Source: an uncultured Macromonas sp.
GTDB taxonomy: Bacteria > Pseudomonadota > Gammaproteobacteria > Burkholderiales > Burkholderiaceae
DNA length: 15,987 bases
Reading direction: 5' to 3'
NCBI GenBank assembly: GCA_946481585.1
Contig: CAMLOF010000040.1
Coordinates: 1-15,987, forward strand
Below are positions 5,905 through 13,160 of the stretch, one piece after another. Positions within the stretch are counted from its first letter, which is position 1. Each line of letters opens with the position of its first letter. Below the pieces are notes generated by a model. The model searched no databases, was not told the DNA's origin, and saw nothing but the letters and a program-made list of their open reading frames with translations. Both the position numbers and the translations under genes were made by a program.

Positions 5905-6732
5905 TCAGGCGGCCTTTTCCACGTGGGCCTGGCGGGTGTACAGGAAGTCGATCACGGCCTTGCGGTATTGCAGGTAGGCCGGATCTTCGGCCAGTTCCAC
6001 ACGGTTGCGCGGGCGCGGCAGCGCCACCGGCAGCACCTCGCCAATGGTGGCGGCAGGGCCGTTGGTCATCATCACGATCTTGTCGGCCAGCAGAACGGCT
6101 TCGTCCACGTCGTGGGTCACCATCACCACCGTGCTCTGTGTGCGCGCCACAATCTCCAGCAACTCGTCCTGCAGCTTGGCGCGGGTCAGGGCGTCCAGCG
6201 CGCCAAAGGGCTCGTCCATCAACAGCACCTTGGGCTCCATGGCCAGGGCGCGGGCAATGCCCACGCGCTGCTTCATGCCGCCAGAGATTTCGCCAGGGCG
6301 TTTCTGCGCGGCATGGGTCAGGCCAACCAGTTCCAGTGCGGCGTGGGTGCGCGCGGTCAGTTGCGCCTTGTTCTCGGCCGCGGCACCGGTGCTTTTCGAC
6401 GCTGCGCCAAACACGCGCTCCACACCCAGGTAGACGTTCTCGAAACACGTCAGCCACGGCAGCAGCGAGTGGTTCTGGAACACCACGGCACGTTCCGGCC
6501 CTGGGCCCGCGATCTCGCGCCCGGCGCACAGCAGCACGCCGTCGGTGGGCGTCGTGAGCCCGGCAATCAGGTTGAGCAGCGTGGACTTGCCGCAGCCCGA
6601 GTGGCCGATCAGCGCCACGAATTCGCCCTTGGCAATGTTCAGGTGGATGTCGCGCAACGCGGGGAACAGGCCCTTCTTGGTCTTGAACGTCTGCGCCACG
6701 CCTTGGATGTCGATGTACTTTGCGTCGCTCAT
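5905..6732 (-). CDS. nrtD: Nitrate ABC transporter ATP-binding protein
   Basis: This 275-residue cytoplasmic ATPase powers nitrate import through the NrtB permease. Walker A is GHSGCGKST (43-51), the Q-loop Gln is at 86, the ABC signature is ISGGMKQR (149-156), Walker B is VLLMDEP (169-175) and the switch His is in VTHD (207). The sequence belongs to the nitrate/sulfonate/taurine subgroup. It is a single ATPase without the NrtA-like C-terminal fusion of cyanobacterial NrtC, so NrtD is the better name (nasD is also used). Its ATG overlaps the stop of the permease gene in an ATGA arrangement, implying translational coupling. Confidence 0.9.
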   Translation of the reverse strand: MSDAKYIDIQGVAQTFKTKKGLFPALRDIHLNIAKGEFVALIGHSGCGKSTLLNLIAGLTTPTDGVLLCAGREIAGPGPERAVVFQNHSLLPWLTCFENVYLGVERVFGAASKSTGAAAENKAQLTARTHAALELVGLTHAAQKRPGEISGGMKQRVGIARALAMEPKVLLMDEPFGALDALTRAKLQDELLEIVARTQSTVVMVTHDVDEAVLLADKIVMMTNGPAATIGEVLPVALPRPRNRVELAEDPAYLQYRKAVIDFLYTRQAHVEKAA

Positions 6733-7667
6733 GATTTCACCTCTTCGAACGTGAAGGCCGTGGCCAGCTTGATCAGGGCCATTTCCAGCAGCAGGCCCAC
6801 GGTGCCGATGACGAAGATCGCCACGATGATGTTGGTGACGTTGAGGTTGTTCCACTCGTCCCACACCCAGAAGCCAATGCCCACGCCGCCCGTCAGCATC
6901 TCGGCGGCCACGATCACCAGCCACGCGGTGCCCACGGCCAGGCGCACACCCGTCAGCATGTAGGGCAGCACGGCGGGGAACAGGATCTTGGTCACGATCT
7001 TCCACTCGCTCAGGTTCAGCACACGGGCCACGTTCATGTAGTCCTGCGGCACGCGCTGCACACCCACGGCGGTGTTGATCACCATCGGCCAGATCGAGCA
7101 GATGAAGATGGTCCAGATGGCCGCCGGGTTGGCACCCTTGAACACCAGCAGGCCAATGGGCAGCCAGGCCAGCGGCGACACTGGGCGCAGCAGGCTGATG
7201 AGCGGGTTGAACATGCGGCTGAGGAAGCCGAAGCGCCCGATCATGAAGCCCAGCGGAATGCCCACCACCGCCGCCAAGCCAAAGCCCATGGCCACGCGCT
7301 GCAGCGACATCAGCACGTTCCAGCCCACGCCCTGGTCGTTGGGGCCGTTGCGGTAAAACGGGTCCGAGAAGATCTGCACCGCCTGCTTGCCCGTTTCCAG
7401 CGGCGACGGGATGCTGCTGCCCGTGGACACCGACACCAGGTACCACACCCCGATCAACAGCAACAGTCCTAGCACGGGCGGGACTACCCGCTGTGCCAGC
7501 TCCGTCAGATCGATCAATGGGGCTTTGCGGGCCACCGCCTGAGGCGGCGTTGGCGCGGGTTTGTTGGAGGCTTTGGCTGCCAGAGCCTGGGCCATGGTGG
7601 CTGGCTTCGCCGTGGTCGCCACTGGGGCGGCCGCCTCCAGCGGTGAATGAAAGACTGCGCTTACCAT
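6729..7667 (-). CDS. nrtB: Nitrate ABC transporter permease
   Basis: This 312-residue inner-membrane permease has an Ala/Pro-rich N-terminal extension (about 1-50), then about six hydrophobic helices. The first is VVPPVLGLLLLIGVWYLV. The cytoplasmic loop DYMNVARVLNLSEWKIVTKILFP, the EAA-type region that docks the ATPase, is present, followed by LPYMLTGVRLAVGTAWLVIVAAEML as in NrtB/SsuC/TauC proteins. The start at 7667 is preferred over a GTG at 7676 because AGGAG lies 8 nt before the ATG. That Shine-Dalgarno overlaps the stop codon region of nrtA. The 3' end overlaps nrtD by 4 bp. Confidence 0.9.
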   Translation of the reverse strand: MVSAVFHSPLEAAAPVATTAKPATMAQALAAKASNKPAPTPPQAVARKAPLIDLTELAQRVVPPVLGLLLLIGVWYLVSVSTGSSIPSPLETGKQAVQIFSDPFYRNGPNDQGVGWNVLMSLQRVAMGFGLAAVVGIPLGFMIGRFGFLSRMFNPLISLLRPVSPLAWLPIGLLVFKGANPAAIWTIFICSIWPMVINTAVGVQRVPQDYMNVARVLNLSEWKIVTKILFPAVLPYMLTGVRLAVGTAWLVIVAAEMLTGGVGIGFWVWDEWNNLNVTNIIVAIFVIGTVGLLLEMALIKLATAFTFEEVKS

Positions 7668-7679
7668 GTTGTCCACTCC

Positions 7680-8972
7680 TTAAACCTTGACCTTGAAGCC
7701 GTCGGCGTATTTCGCCGGGTCCTTGCCGTCCCACACCACGCCGTCCACCAGCTTGTGGGAGCGCATCTCGCTCTTGGGCAGCGGTGTCTTGCTGGCCGTG
7801 GCGGCCTGCTTGTAGATGTCGATGCGGTTGATGGCCTTGGCCACTCCCAGGTAGTCGGGGTGGTCCTTCAGCAAGCCCCAGCGCTTGTGCTGCGTCAGGA
7901 ACCACATGCCGTCGCTCAGGTAGGGGAAGTTCACCGCTCCATCGTTGTAGAACTTCATGTGGTTCGGGTCGTCCCAGGTCTTGCCCAGGCCGTTCTGGTA
8001 GCGGCCCAGAATGCGCTGGTTGATCGCGTCCACGCTGGTGTTCACGTACGCGCGGTCGGCAATCGTCTCGGCCATCTTCAGCTTGTTCTGCAGGCCCGCG
8101 TCAATCCACTTGCCCGCCTCCAGAATGGCTGCCGTCACGGCGCGTGCCGTGTTGGGGTACTTCTGCACGAATTCAGCAGTGGTGCCCAGCACCTTTTCGG
8201 GGTGGTCCTGCCAGATGGCCTGTGTCGTCGTGGCGGTGATGCCAATGCCGTCCATGATGGCGCGGTGGTTCCAGGGTTCGCCCACGCAGAAGCCGTCCAT
8301 GTTGCCCACGCGCATGTTGGCCACCATCTGCGGCGGCGGCACGGTGATGACCTTGGCGTCCTTCATCGGGTTGATGCCGTGGGCTGCCAGCCAGTAGTAA
8401 ATCCACATGGCGTGGGTGCCGGTGGGGAAGGTCTGGGCGAAGGTGTATTCACGCTTGTCCGTCTGCATCAGCTTGGCCAAGCTGGCACCGTCCACGGCCC
8501 CCTTGTCTGCCAGCTTCTTGCTCAGCGTGATGGCCTGGCCGTTGTGGTTCAGGTTCATCAGCACGGCCATGTCTTTCTTGGGGCCGGCCGTGCCCAGGTG
8601 CACACCGTAGATCAGGCCGTACAGCACGTGGGCAAAGTCCAGCTCGCCGTTGACCAGCTTGTCGCGCACGCCGGGCCAGCTTGCTTCCTTGGTGGGAACG
8701 ATCTTGACGCCGTATTTCTGGTCGATGCCCAACACCGACGCCATCACCACGCTGGCGCAGTCCGTCAGCGGGATGAAACCGATCTTCACTTCCTTCTTTT
8801 CGGGAGCATCCGAGCCCGCAGCCCAAACGCCATGGTGCCCCAGGGTGGAGAACAAGGCCGCGCCAGCCAGCGCGCCCCCTTTCTTGATGAGCTCGCGTCG
8901 GCTGGGTTGCTCGACGGCAGTTTCGGTACGTGCCTCGACGGGGCTGGCGGTGGAAGGGATGGCTTGGCTCAT
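7680..8972 (-). CDS. nrtA: Nitrate ABC transporter substrate-binding protein with Tat signal
   Basis: This 430-residue protein of the NrtA/CmpA family captures nitrate in the periplasm and delivers it to NrtB. A twin-arginine signal is visible: SRRELIKKG (24-32), then a hydrophobic stretch ending in WAAG near residue 53, so it should be exported folded. The mature part starts EKKEVKIGFIPLTDCASVVMA, typical of NrtA. FCVGEPWN and the aromatic-rich regions also fit this family. The ATG at 8972 has AGGAG 5 nt upstream. In-frame upstream codons to 9005 lie within the leader terminator's U-tract and are not used. Expression should depend on read-through of the strong terminator just upstream. Confidence 0.92.
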   Translation of the reverse strand: MSQAIPSTASPVEARTETAVEQPSRRELIKKGGALAGAALFSTLGHHGVWAAGSDAPEKKEVKIGFIPLTDCASVVMASVLGIDQKYGVKIVPTKEASWPGVRDKLVNGELDFAHVLYGLIYGVHLGTAGPKKDMAVLMNLNHNGQAITLSKKLADKGAVDGASLAKLMQTDKREYTFAQTFPTGTHAMWIYYWLAAHGINPMKDAKVITVPPPQMVANMRVGNMDGFCVGEPWNHRAIMDGIGITATTTQAIWQDHPEKVLGTTAEFVQKYPNTARAVTAAILEAGKWIDAGLQNKLKMAETIADRAYVNTSVDAINQRILGRYQNGLGKTWDDPNHMKFYNDGAVNFPYLSDGMWFLTQHKRWGLLKDHPDYLGVAKAINRIDIYKQAATASKTPLPKSEMRSHKLVDGVVWDGKDPAKYADGFKVKV

Positions 8973-8997
8973 GGCAACTCCTAGACAAACATTGACC

Positions 8998-9057
8998 AAA
9001 AACAAAAACGGCGGCCATCACGGCGCCTGCGTTTGCAGGCGGGTGATGGACGCCGTT
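8998..9057 (-). terminator. Strong intrinsic terminator (attenuator) in the nrtA leader
   Basis: A long three-part stem: aacggcg (9057-9051) pairs with 9013-9007, ccatcac (9049-9043) pairs with 9021-9015, and gcctgc (9040-9035) pairs with 9030-9025 around an aaac loop. It is followed directly by TTTTTGTTTTT (9008-8998). It lies before the nrtA start codon, so it can only act as an attenuator. Its 5' arm is shared with the second ANTAR hairpin. Confidence 0.85.
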
Positions 9058-9110
9058 GTCCGGGGGTGTCGTATCAGGACACAAGGTTGGCGCCGCCGTT
9101 GGCCCAAACC
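9048..9110 (-). promoter_or_regulatory. ANTAR-responsive RNA leader of nrtABD
   Basis: Hairpin 1 (9110-9085) carries the hexaloop AACGGC on a 3-bp GC helix, continued after a bulged G by ccaacc pairing with the upstream ggtttgg (one bulged T). A middle hairpin, gtgtc/gacac with a 7-nt loop, spans 9082-9066. Hairpin 2 (9061-9048) is a 4-bp stem, ggac/gtcc, around the same hexaloop AACGGC. Both hexaloops have A1 and G4, the signature recognised by NasR/NasT-type ANTAR domains. The loop and 3' arm of hairpin 2 lie within the 5' arm of the terminator. Protein binding that stabilises hairpin 2 would therefore prevent termination. Confidence 0.75.
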
Positions 9111-9124
9111 GTCGATGGAGTTAA

Positions 9125-9140
9125 AGCACCTTCCGTGCCA
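9125..9140 (-). promoter_or_regulatory. Sigma-54 promoter of nrtABD
   Basis: Minus-strand TGGCACGGAAGGTGCT matches TGGCACG-N4-TTGCW except for one T to G change and keeps GG-N10-GC spacing. The predicted start is near 9114, four bases before hairpin 1 of the leader. A 7-bp hairpin (9176-9155) lies upstream of it on the same strand. Confidence 0.7.
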
Positions 9141-9213
9141 GCTTCTTGCGGTGCAGCATCAGGTGTGCTTGATGCTTGAGTTGCGTCCAAATGGCCTTGC
9201 CAAGTCAGGATGT

Positions 9214-9256
9214 GTCCAGCATGGTGCATGGCCTGGCAATTGGCGGCGATGGTGCA
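9214..9256 (-). promoter_or_regulatory. NtrC-like sites upstream of nrtA
   Basis: The half-site TGCACCAT occurs twice on the minus strand, at 9256-9249 and 9228-9221. The second continues as TGCACCATGCTGGAC, resembling TGCACCA-N3-TGG of the NtrC palindrome with a degenerate right half. The first overlaps the palindrome GGTGCACC (9258-9251). They lie about 100-140 bp upstream of the predicted start of transcription, within enhancer range. Confidence 0.4.
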
Positions 9257-9282
9257 CCGCAGCAGTGCTGTTGTGCGCACCT

Positions 9283-10554
9283 TCAGCGCAAACGGGCGGG
9301 CAACACCTCGGCCATGGAGAGCACTGCCTCTGCCACCTCCACCAGCCGACGCCCCTGGTTCATGGCCATCTGCCGCATCGTGCGGTGCGCGTCTTCCTCG
9401 CTCAACTGGCGGTGCGCCATCAGCAGGCCCTTGGCACGTTCAATCACCTTGCGCTCGTTCAGGCTGGCGCGCACGGTGTCCAGTTCCTCTTCCATCTTCT
9501 GCAGCCGGTGCGCCTGGGCGTGCAGCAGGTCCAGCACTCCGCGGTCCAGTTGCGAACCCAACGGGCGAACCGGCGCCTGGGCTTCCAGCGTCTCCGGCTC
9601 CTCAAAGAATGTGGCCTGCGTTTCTGGTGCAACGGCAGACTCGTTCAGCGTGGCTTGCACCCTTTCCAGGTTATCCAGTTCCAGTCTGGCTTGCGCAAGT
9701 TTCCTGTCGCACAGCGTCTGCAGCGCCAGCGACAGGTGCATCTCCACAGTGCGCATGGCGTCGATTCGAGCGCTGCAGCCATCGAACCACGATGTACTCC
9801 AAGCCTTGTTGAGCGGTCCTCCGTCAACGCTAGTGCACAGCACGCGTCGCATCCGCTCCAGCTCGGCCAACTGCGGGGCGGACAAGCTGCTCTCCCACAA
9901 GGCGCGAGTGTCCGCGTCAGCGAAATCGGCAAACACCTCCAGGCACTGCTCCTGCGACTCGATCAGCCGCATCAGCCGCTGTTGCTGCCGAGCGTCGGCG
10001 CGCCCTGCGGCGAACATGGCAGCGCCCGTGGCGCGTTCCTGCCCCACGAACTCCTTGCCCTGCATGAAGTTGAACAGGCTGACCAGCAGGCGGGACACGT
10101 CGGGGTCGGTGGCCGTGTCGGCGGCCTCAAACACCACCGCCAGCAAGCCAGCAACCAGTTGCACGTAAGCGGCGGTGGCGCGCGGGGCGTCCCAGCGTTG
10201 ACGGTCCACCTGCCTGCGCAAGGCGGGCAGGGCGTCCAGCCCCTGCAGTACGTAGGCAATGCGGCTGAACAGCCGCGCCCCGTTGGTCATGCCTTGGGGT
10301 TCAAGGTTGAGCGTGTCAAAACATGCGCGCAGGGCGGTTTCGGTTGCCGTGCTGGCCAACAGCTGTTCCTGGCGCAAGGCGCTGGCGTCGGCGCCGCCCG
10401 AGCCCAGAAAGAGGTTCGTCAACCCGCGCTCACGCTGCAGGTCGTGAATCATGCGGGCGGTGGTGTCCACCAGCACGCTGGTCTGCGCCAGTTGGCGCAG
10501 ATCGGCGATCTCGCAGCGCTTGGCCGCGACCAGGAAGCACAAACCCGTTTTCAT
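9283..10554 (-). CDS. nasR: NasR-type nitrate-sensing transcription antiterminator (NIT domain + ANTAR)
   Basis: The 423-residue protein has two parts. Residues about 25-285 form a helical NIT domain, with the conserved arginine-containing stretch HDLQRERGLTNLFLGSGG (37-54) and a second block QQRLMRLIESQEQCLEVFADF (191-211). In Klebsiella NasR this fold binds nitrate or nitrite. Residues about 355-415 are an ANTAR domain (LNERKVIERAKGLLMAHRQ, then RQMAMNQGRRLVEVAEAVL) that binds hexaloop RNA hairpins. It lies directly upstream of, and on the same strand as, the nrtABD leader, as NasR lies beside its target operon in Klebsiella. The start at 10554 is chosen because AAAGGTGG precedes the ATG by 11 nt. 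In-frame ATG 10584 and two TTG codons further upstream lack a good ribosome site. It is divergent from tsaD across 94 bp in which I see no clear promoter. Confidence 0.88.
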   Translation of the reverse strand: MKTGLCFLVAAKRCEIADLRQLAQTSVLVDTTARMIHDLQRERGLTNLFLGSGGADASALRQEQLLASTATETALRACFDTLNLEPQGMTNGARLFSRIAYVLQGLDALPALRRQVDRQRWDAPRATAAYVQLVAGLLAVVFEAADTATDPDVSRLLVSLFNFMQGKEFVGQERATGAAMFAAGRADARQQQRLMRLIESQEQCLEVFADFADADTRALWESSLSAPQLAELERMRRVLCTSVDGGPLNKAWSTSWFDGCSARIDAMRTVEMHLSLALQTLCDRKLAQARLELDNLERVQATLNESAVAPETQATFFEEPETLEAQAPVRPLGSQLDRGVLDLLHAQAHRLQKMEEELDTVRASLNERKVIERAKGLLMAHRQLSEEDAHRTMRQMAMNQGRRLVEVAEAVLSMAEVLPARLR

Positions 10555-10648
10555 CTCTTGAACATCCACCTTTCGGCAAAGCATCAGCAACAAACGTGCC
10601 TTGCCCCTGCCGCCGGGCTGGCAACGGCGTGGCGCTTACACTCCGCGC

Positions 10649-11692
10649 ATGCTGATTTTGGGTATCGAATCCTCCTGCGACGAAACCGGTGTGGCCCTGG
10701 TTGATGCCTCTGGCACGGCCACGCCCAAGCTGCTGGGCCACGCCCTGCACAGTCAAATTGAAATGCACCAGGCCTATGGCGGCGTGGTGCCCGAGCTGGC
10801 CAGCCGCGACCACATCCGCCGCGTGCTGCCCCTGACTGCCGCCGCGCTTGCCCAGGCGGGGCGCAGCCTGCAAGACGTTGAACTGGTGGCCTACACGCGC
10901 GGGCCCGGCCTGGCGGGTGCCTTGCTCGTGGGCGCGGGTGTGGCCTGTGCCATGGCTGCCGCGCTGGGCAAACCCACCCTGGGCGTGCACCACCTTGAAG
11001 GGCACCTGCTCTCGCCCTTTCTCAGCGCCGATCCACCCGAATTTCCCTTCATTGCACTGCTCGTGTCTGGCGGGCACACGCAGCTCATGCGTGTGGATGG
11101 TGTCGGCCAGTACCAGCTGTTGGGTGAAACCATAGACGACGCCGCTGGCGAAGCCTTTGACAAATCGGCCAAGCTGCTCGGGCTGGGTTACCCAGGTGGG
11201 CCTGCGCTCTCCCGTTTGGCACAGCAGGGCGATCCGCAGGCCTTCAAGCTGCCTCGCCCCCTGCTGCACAGCGGCGACTTGGACTTCTCTTTCGCCGGGC
11301 TCAAGACGGCGGTATTGACCCAGGCCAAGAAGCTGGGTGATGACCTGCCGCTGCGCAGAGCCGACCTGGCGGCGTCCACGCAGGCGGCCATCGTTGAAGT
11401 GCTGGTTAAAAAAGCTCTGGCAGCCGTGAGCCAGTCGGGGTTGCGTCGGCTGGTGGTGGCCGGTGGCGTGGGGGCCAACAGCCTGCTGCGCGAGCAGTTG
11501 AACCAGGCCTGCGCCAAGCGCGGCGTTCGGGTGCATTACCCCGAGTTGCACCTGTGCACCGACAACGGCGCCATGATCGCACTGGCCGCTGGCTTGCGGG
11601 TCCAGACGGGCGGGTTGCCGCCATCTTCCGGCTACGGTTTCGACGTCAAACCCCGTTGGCCACTGGCTGACTTGTCTCAGGCCGTGCAGTAA
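10649..11692 (+). CDS. tsaD: tRNA N6-adenosine threonylcarbamoyltransferase
   Basis: TsaD (older names gcp, ygjD) transfers the threonylcarbamoyl group to A37 of ANN-decoding tRNAs in the cytoplasm, together with TsaB and TsaE. The 347-residue length is normal. The start [17 protein letters not shown] is the family signature. GVHHLEGH (112-119) supplies the metal-binding histidines 115 and 119, SGGHTQL (140-146) and AGGVGAN (271-277) are ATPase-fold loops, and CTDNGAMI (303-310) supplies the third metal ligand, Asp305. No strong Shine-Dalgarno is visible before the ATG. It is a housekeeping gene with no functional link to the nitrate cluster. Confidence 0.97.
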   Translation: MLILGIESSCDETGVALVDASGTATPKLLGHALHSQIEMHQAYGGVVPELASRDHIRRVLPLTAAALAQAGRSLQDVELVAYTRGPGLAGALLVGAGVACAMAAALGKPTLGVHHLEGHLLSPFLSADPPEFPFIALLVSGGHTQLMRVDGVGQYQLLGETIDDAAGEAFDKSAKLLGLGYPGGPALSRLAQQGDPQAFKLPRPLLHSGDLDFSFAGLKTAVLTQAKKLGDDLPLRRADLAASTQAAIVEVLVKKALAAVSQSGLRRLVVAGGVGANSLLREQLNQACAKRGVRVHYPELHLCTDNGAMIALAAGLRVQTGGLPPSSGYGFDVKPRWPLADLSQAVQ

Positions 11693-11712
11693 ACTGGCGC
11701 ACCTTTTTTGTT

Positions 11713-11736
11713 TTGGTGTCGCATATGTGACACCAA
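11713..11736. repeat. Perfect palindrome between tsaD and the binding-protein gene
   Basis: ttggtgtc (11713-11720) and gacaccaa (11729-11736) are perfect inverted copies around an 8-nt, largely self-complementary centre (gcatatgt). One further A-T pair extends the stem to 9 bp. No U-run follows on either strand. Poly-T (11704-11709) precedes it on the plus strand. It looks more like an operator for a dimeric regulator of the downstream gene than a terminator, but this is inference. Confidence 0.4.
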
Positions 11737-11779
11737 ACGGGTTGTGTCGAAACCCCTTCGGGCTTCCAAGAGCATCACC

Positions 11780-13111
11780 ATGAAACTGCTGTCTTCCCTG
11801 ACGCGTCTCGGAACGCGTACCCTGCGTGCGGTCTCGCGCCGCAGCGCCCTGGCCGCCATCGCGTCGATGGCCTGCATCGGCATGGCATCTGCCAACACCA
11901 CGCCTGCGGGCGCCCCCATCCGCCTGGCCCTTATCGAAGGCCTGTCCGGCCCGTTGGCCAACACAGGTGAAGCGGTGTTCCGCAACCTGGTCTGGGCCAC
12001 CGAACGCGTCAACGCCCGTGGCGGCGTGCGCTTGCCCGGCGGTGCACGGCCGCTCTTGGTCGAGCGTTTCGACAGCAAAGGCCAGACCGAAGAGGCCCTT
12101 TCCTCCTTGCGCGCCGCCGTGGACGCCGACATCCGCATCGTCATGCAGGGCAACTCCTCGGCCGCCGCCGCCGCCCTCATCGACGCCATCAACAAGCACA
12201 ACGAGCGCGACCCGTCGCGCCAGGTGCTGTTCCTCAACTACTCGGCGGTCGACCCCATCCTCACCAACGAGAAGTGCAGCTTCTGGCATTTCCGCTTCGA
12301 CGCTCATGCCGACATGCGCATGGCCGCGCTGATGGACGTCATCAAAGCCGACCGCGACGTGAAAAGCGTCTATCTGATCGGCCAGGACTACAGCTTTGGC
12401 CAAGCCGTGCAGCGTGAAGCCCGCCGCCAGTTGGGCCTGCAGCGCCCAGACGTCCGCATCGTGGGGGAAGAGCTGCACCCCATGGCCCGCGTCAAGGACT
12501 TCCTGCCTTACGCCACCAAGATCAAGGCCAGCGGTGCGCAGGCCGTCATCACCGGCAACTGGGGCAACGACCTGACGCTGCTGGTCAAGGCCGCGCGCGA
12601 AGTCGGCTTTGAAGGCAAGTTCTACACCTTCTACGGCAACGCCCTGGGTGCGCCTGCCGCCATTGGCGATGCTGGCATCGGCAAGGTGGTGGCTGTGGCC
12701 GACTGGTTCCCCAACGTCCCCGGCGCCGAATCCAAGGCGTTCTACGAGAGCTTCCGCGTCCGCTTCCCGCGCCCGGCAGACGATTACGTCCACATGCGCA
12801 TGCAGTTGATGATCGAAGCCTTGGCACAGGCCATCGAGCGGGCTGCTGGTTCGACGGCGGGCATGCCCTCGGCCCTGGCCATGGCCCGGGCGCTGGAATC
12901 TGCAGATGTCACGCTGGCGGGGCAGCGCCTGCGCATGCGCGCGGCCGACCACCAGGCCCAGCAGGCGCTCGTGGTGTCCGTCATGGACCGCCAGGGTGCC
13001 CCCGGTGTGCCGTTCGACGTGGAAGGCTCCGGCTACGGCTTCCGCGTCATCCGCCAACTGGCGCCCAGCGCCGCAGAACAACCCCACAGCTGCCAGATGA
13101 ACCGTCCGTGA
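11780..13111 (+). CDS. Periplasmic ABC-transporter substrate-binding protein, branched-chain amino acid (LivK) type
   Basis: This 443-residue protein of the periplasmic-binding-protein type I family probably binds an amino acid, amide or similar small organic acid. The N-terminus MKLLSSLTRL continues with an RR-containing n-region (SRRSAL, 19-24), a hydrophobic stretch and a likely signal peptidase site after MASA (38). The mature part starts IRLALIEGLSGPLANTGEAVFRNL, the usual first strand and helix of Peripla_BP_6 proteins. YLIGQDYSFGQ and VITGNWGNDL are typical later blocks. ATG 11780 is preceded by AAGAG at 8 nt. No permease or ATPase gene is adjacent, so it is an orphan in this window. 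The true ligand cannot be told from sequence. Confidence 0.8.
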   Translation: MKLLSSLTRLGTRTLRAVSRRSALAAIASMACIGMASANTTPAGAPIRLALIEGLSGPLANTGEAVFRNLVWATERVNARGGVRLPGGARPLLVERFDSKGQTEEALSSLRAAVDADIRIVMQGNSSAAAAALIDAINKHNERDPSRQVLFLNYSAVDPILTNEKCSFWHFRFDAHADMRMAALMDVIKADRDVKSVYLIGQDYSFGQAVQREARRQLGLQRPDVRIVGEELHPMARVKDFLPYATKIKASGAQAVITGNWGNDLTLLVKAAREVGFEGKFYTFYGNALGAPAAIGDAGIGKVVAVADWFPNVPGAESKAFYESFRVRFPRPADDYVHMRMQLMIEALAQAIERAAGSTAGMPSALAMARALESADVTLAGQRLRMRAADHQAQQALVVSVMDRQGAPGVPFDVEGSGYGFRVIRQLAPSAAEQPHSCQMNRP

Positions 13112-13160
13112 CAATCGCTCGCCCATAATTGCCCCATTGTTTCCAACGAAAGGGCAGGGC

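Noticed and set aside
9074..9280. A 68-codon minus-strand frame in the nrtA leader region
   Set aside because: It has no ribosome site or recognisable similarity, and it spans the sigma-54 promoter and the first ANTAR hairpin, which explain this stretch better.
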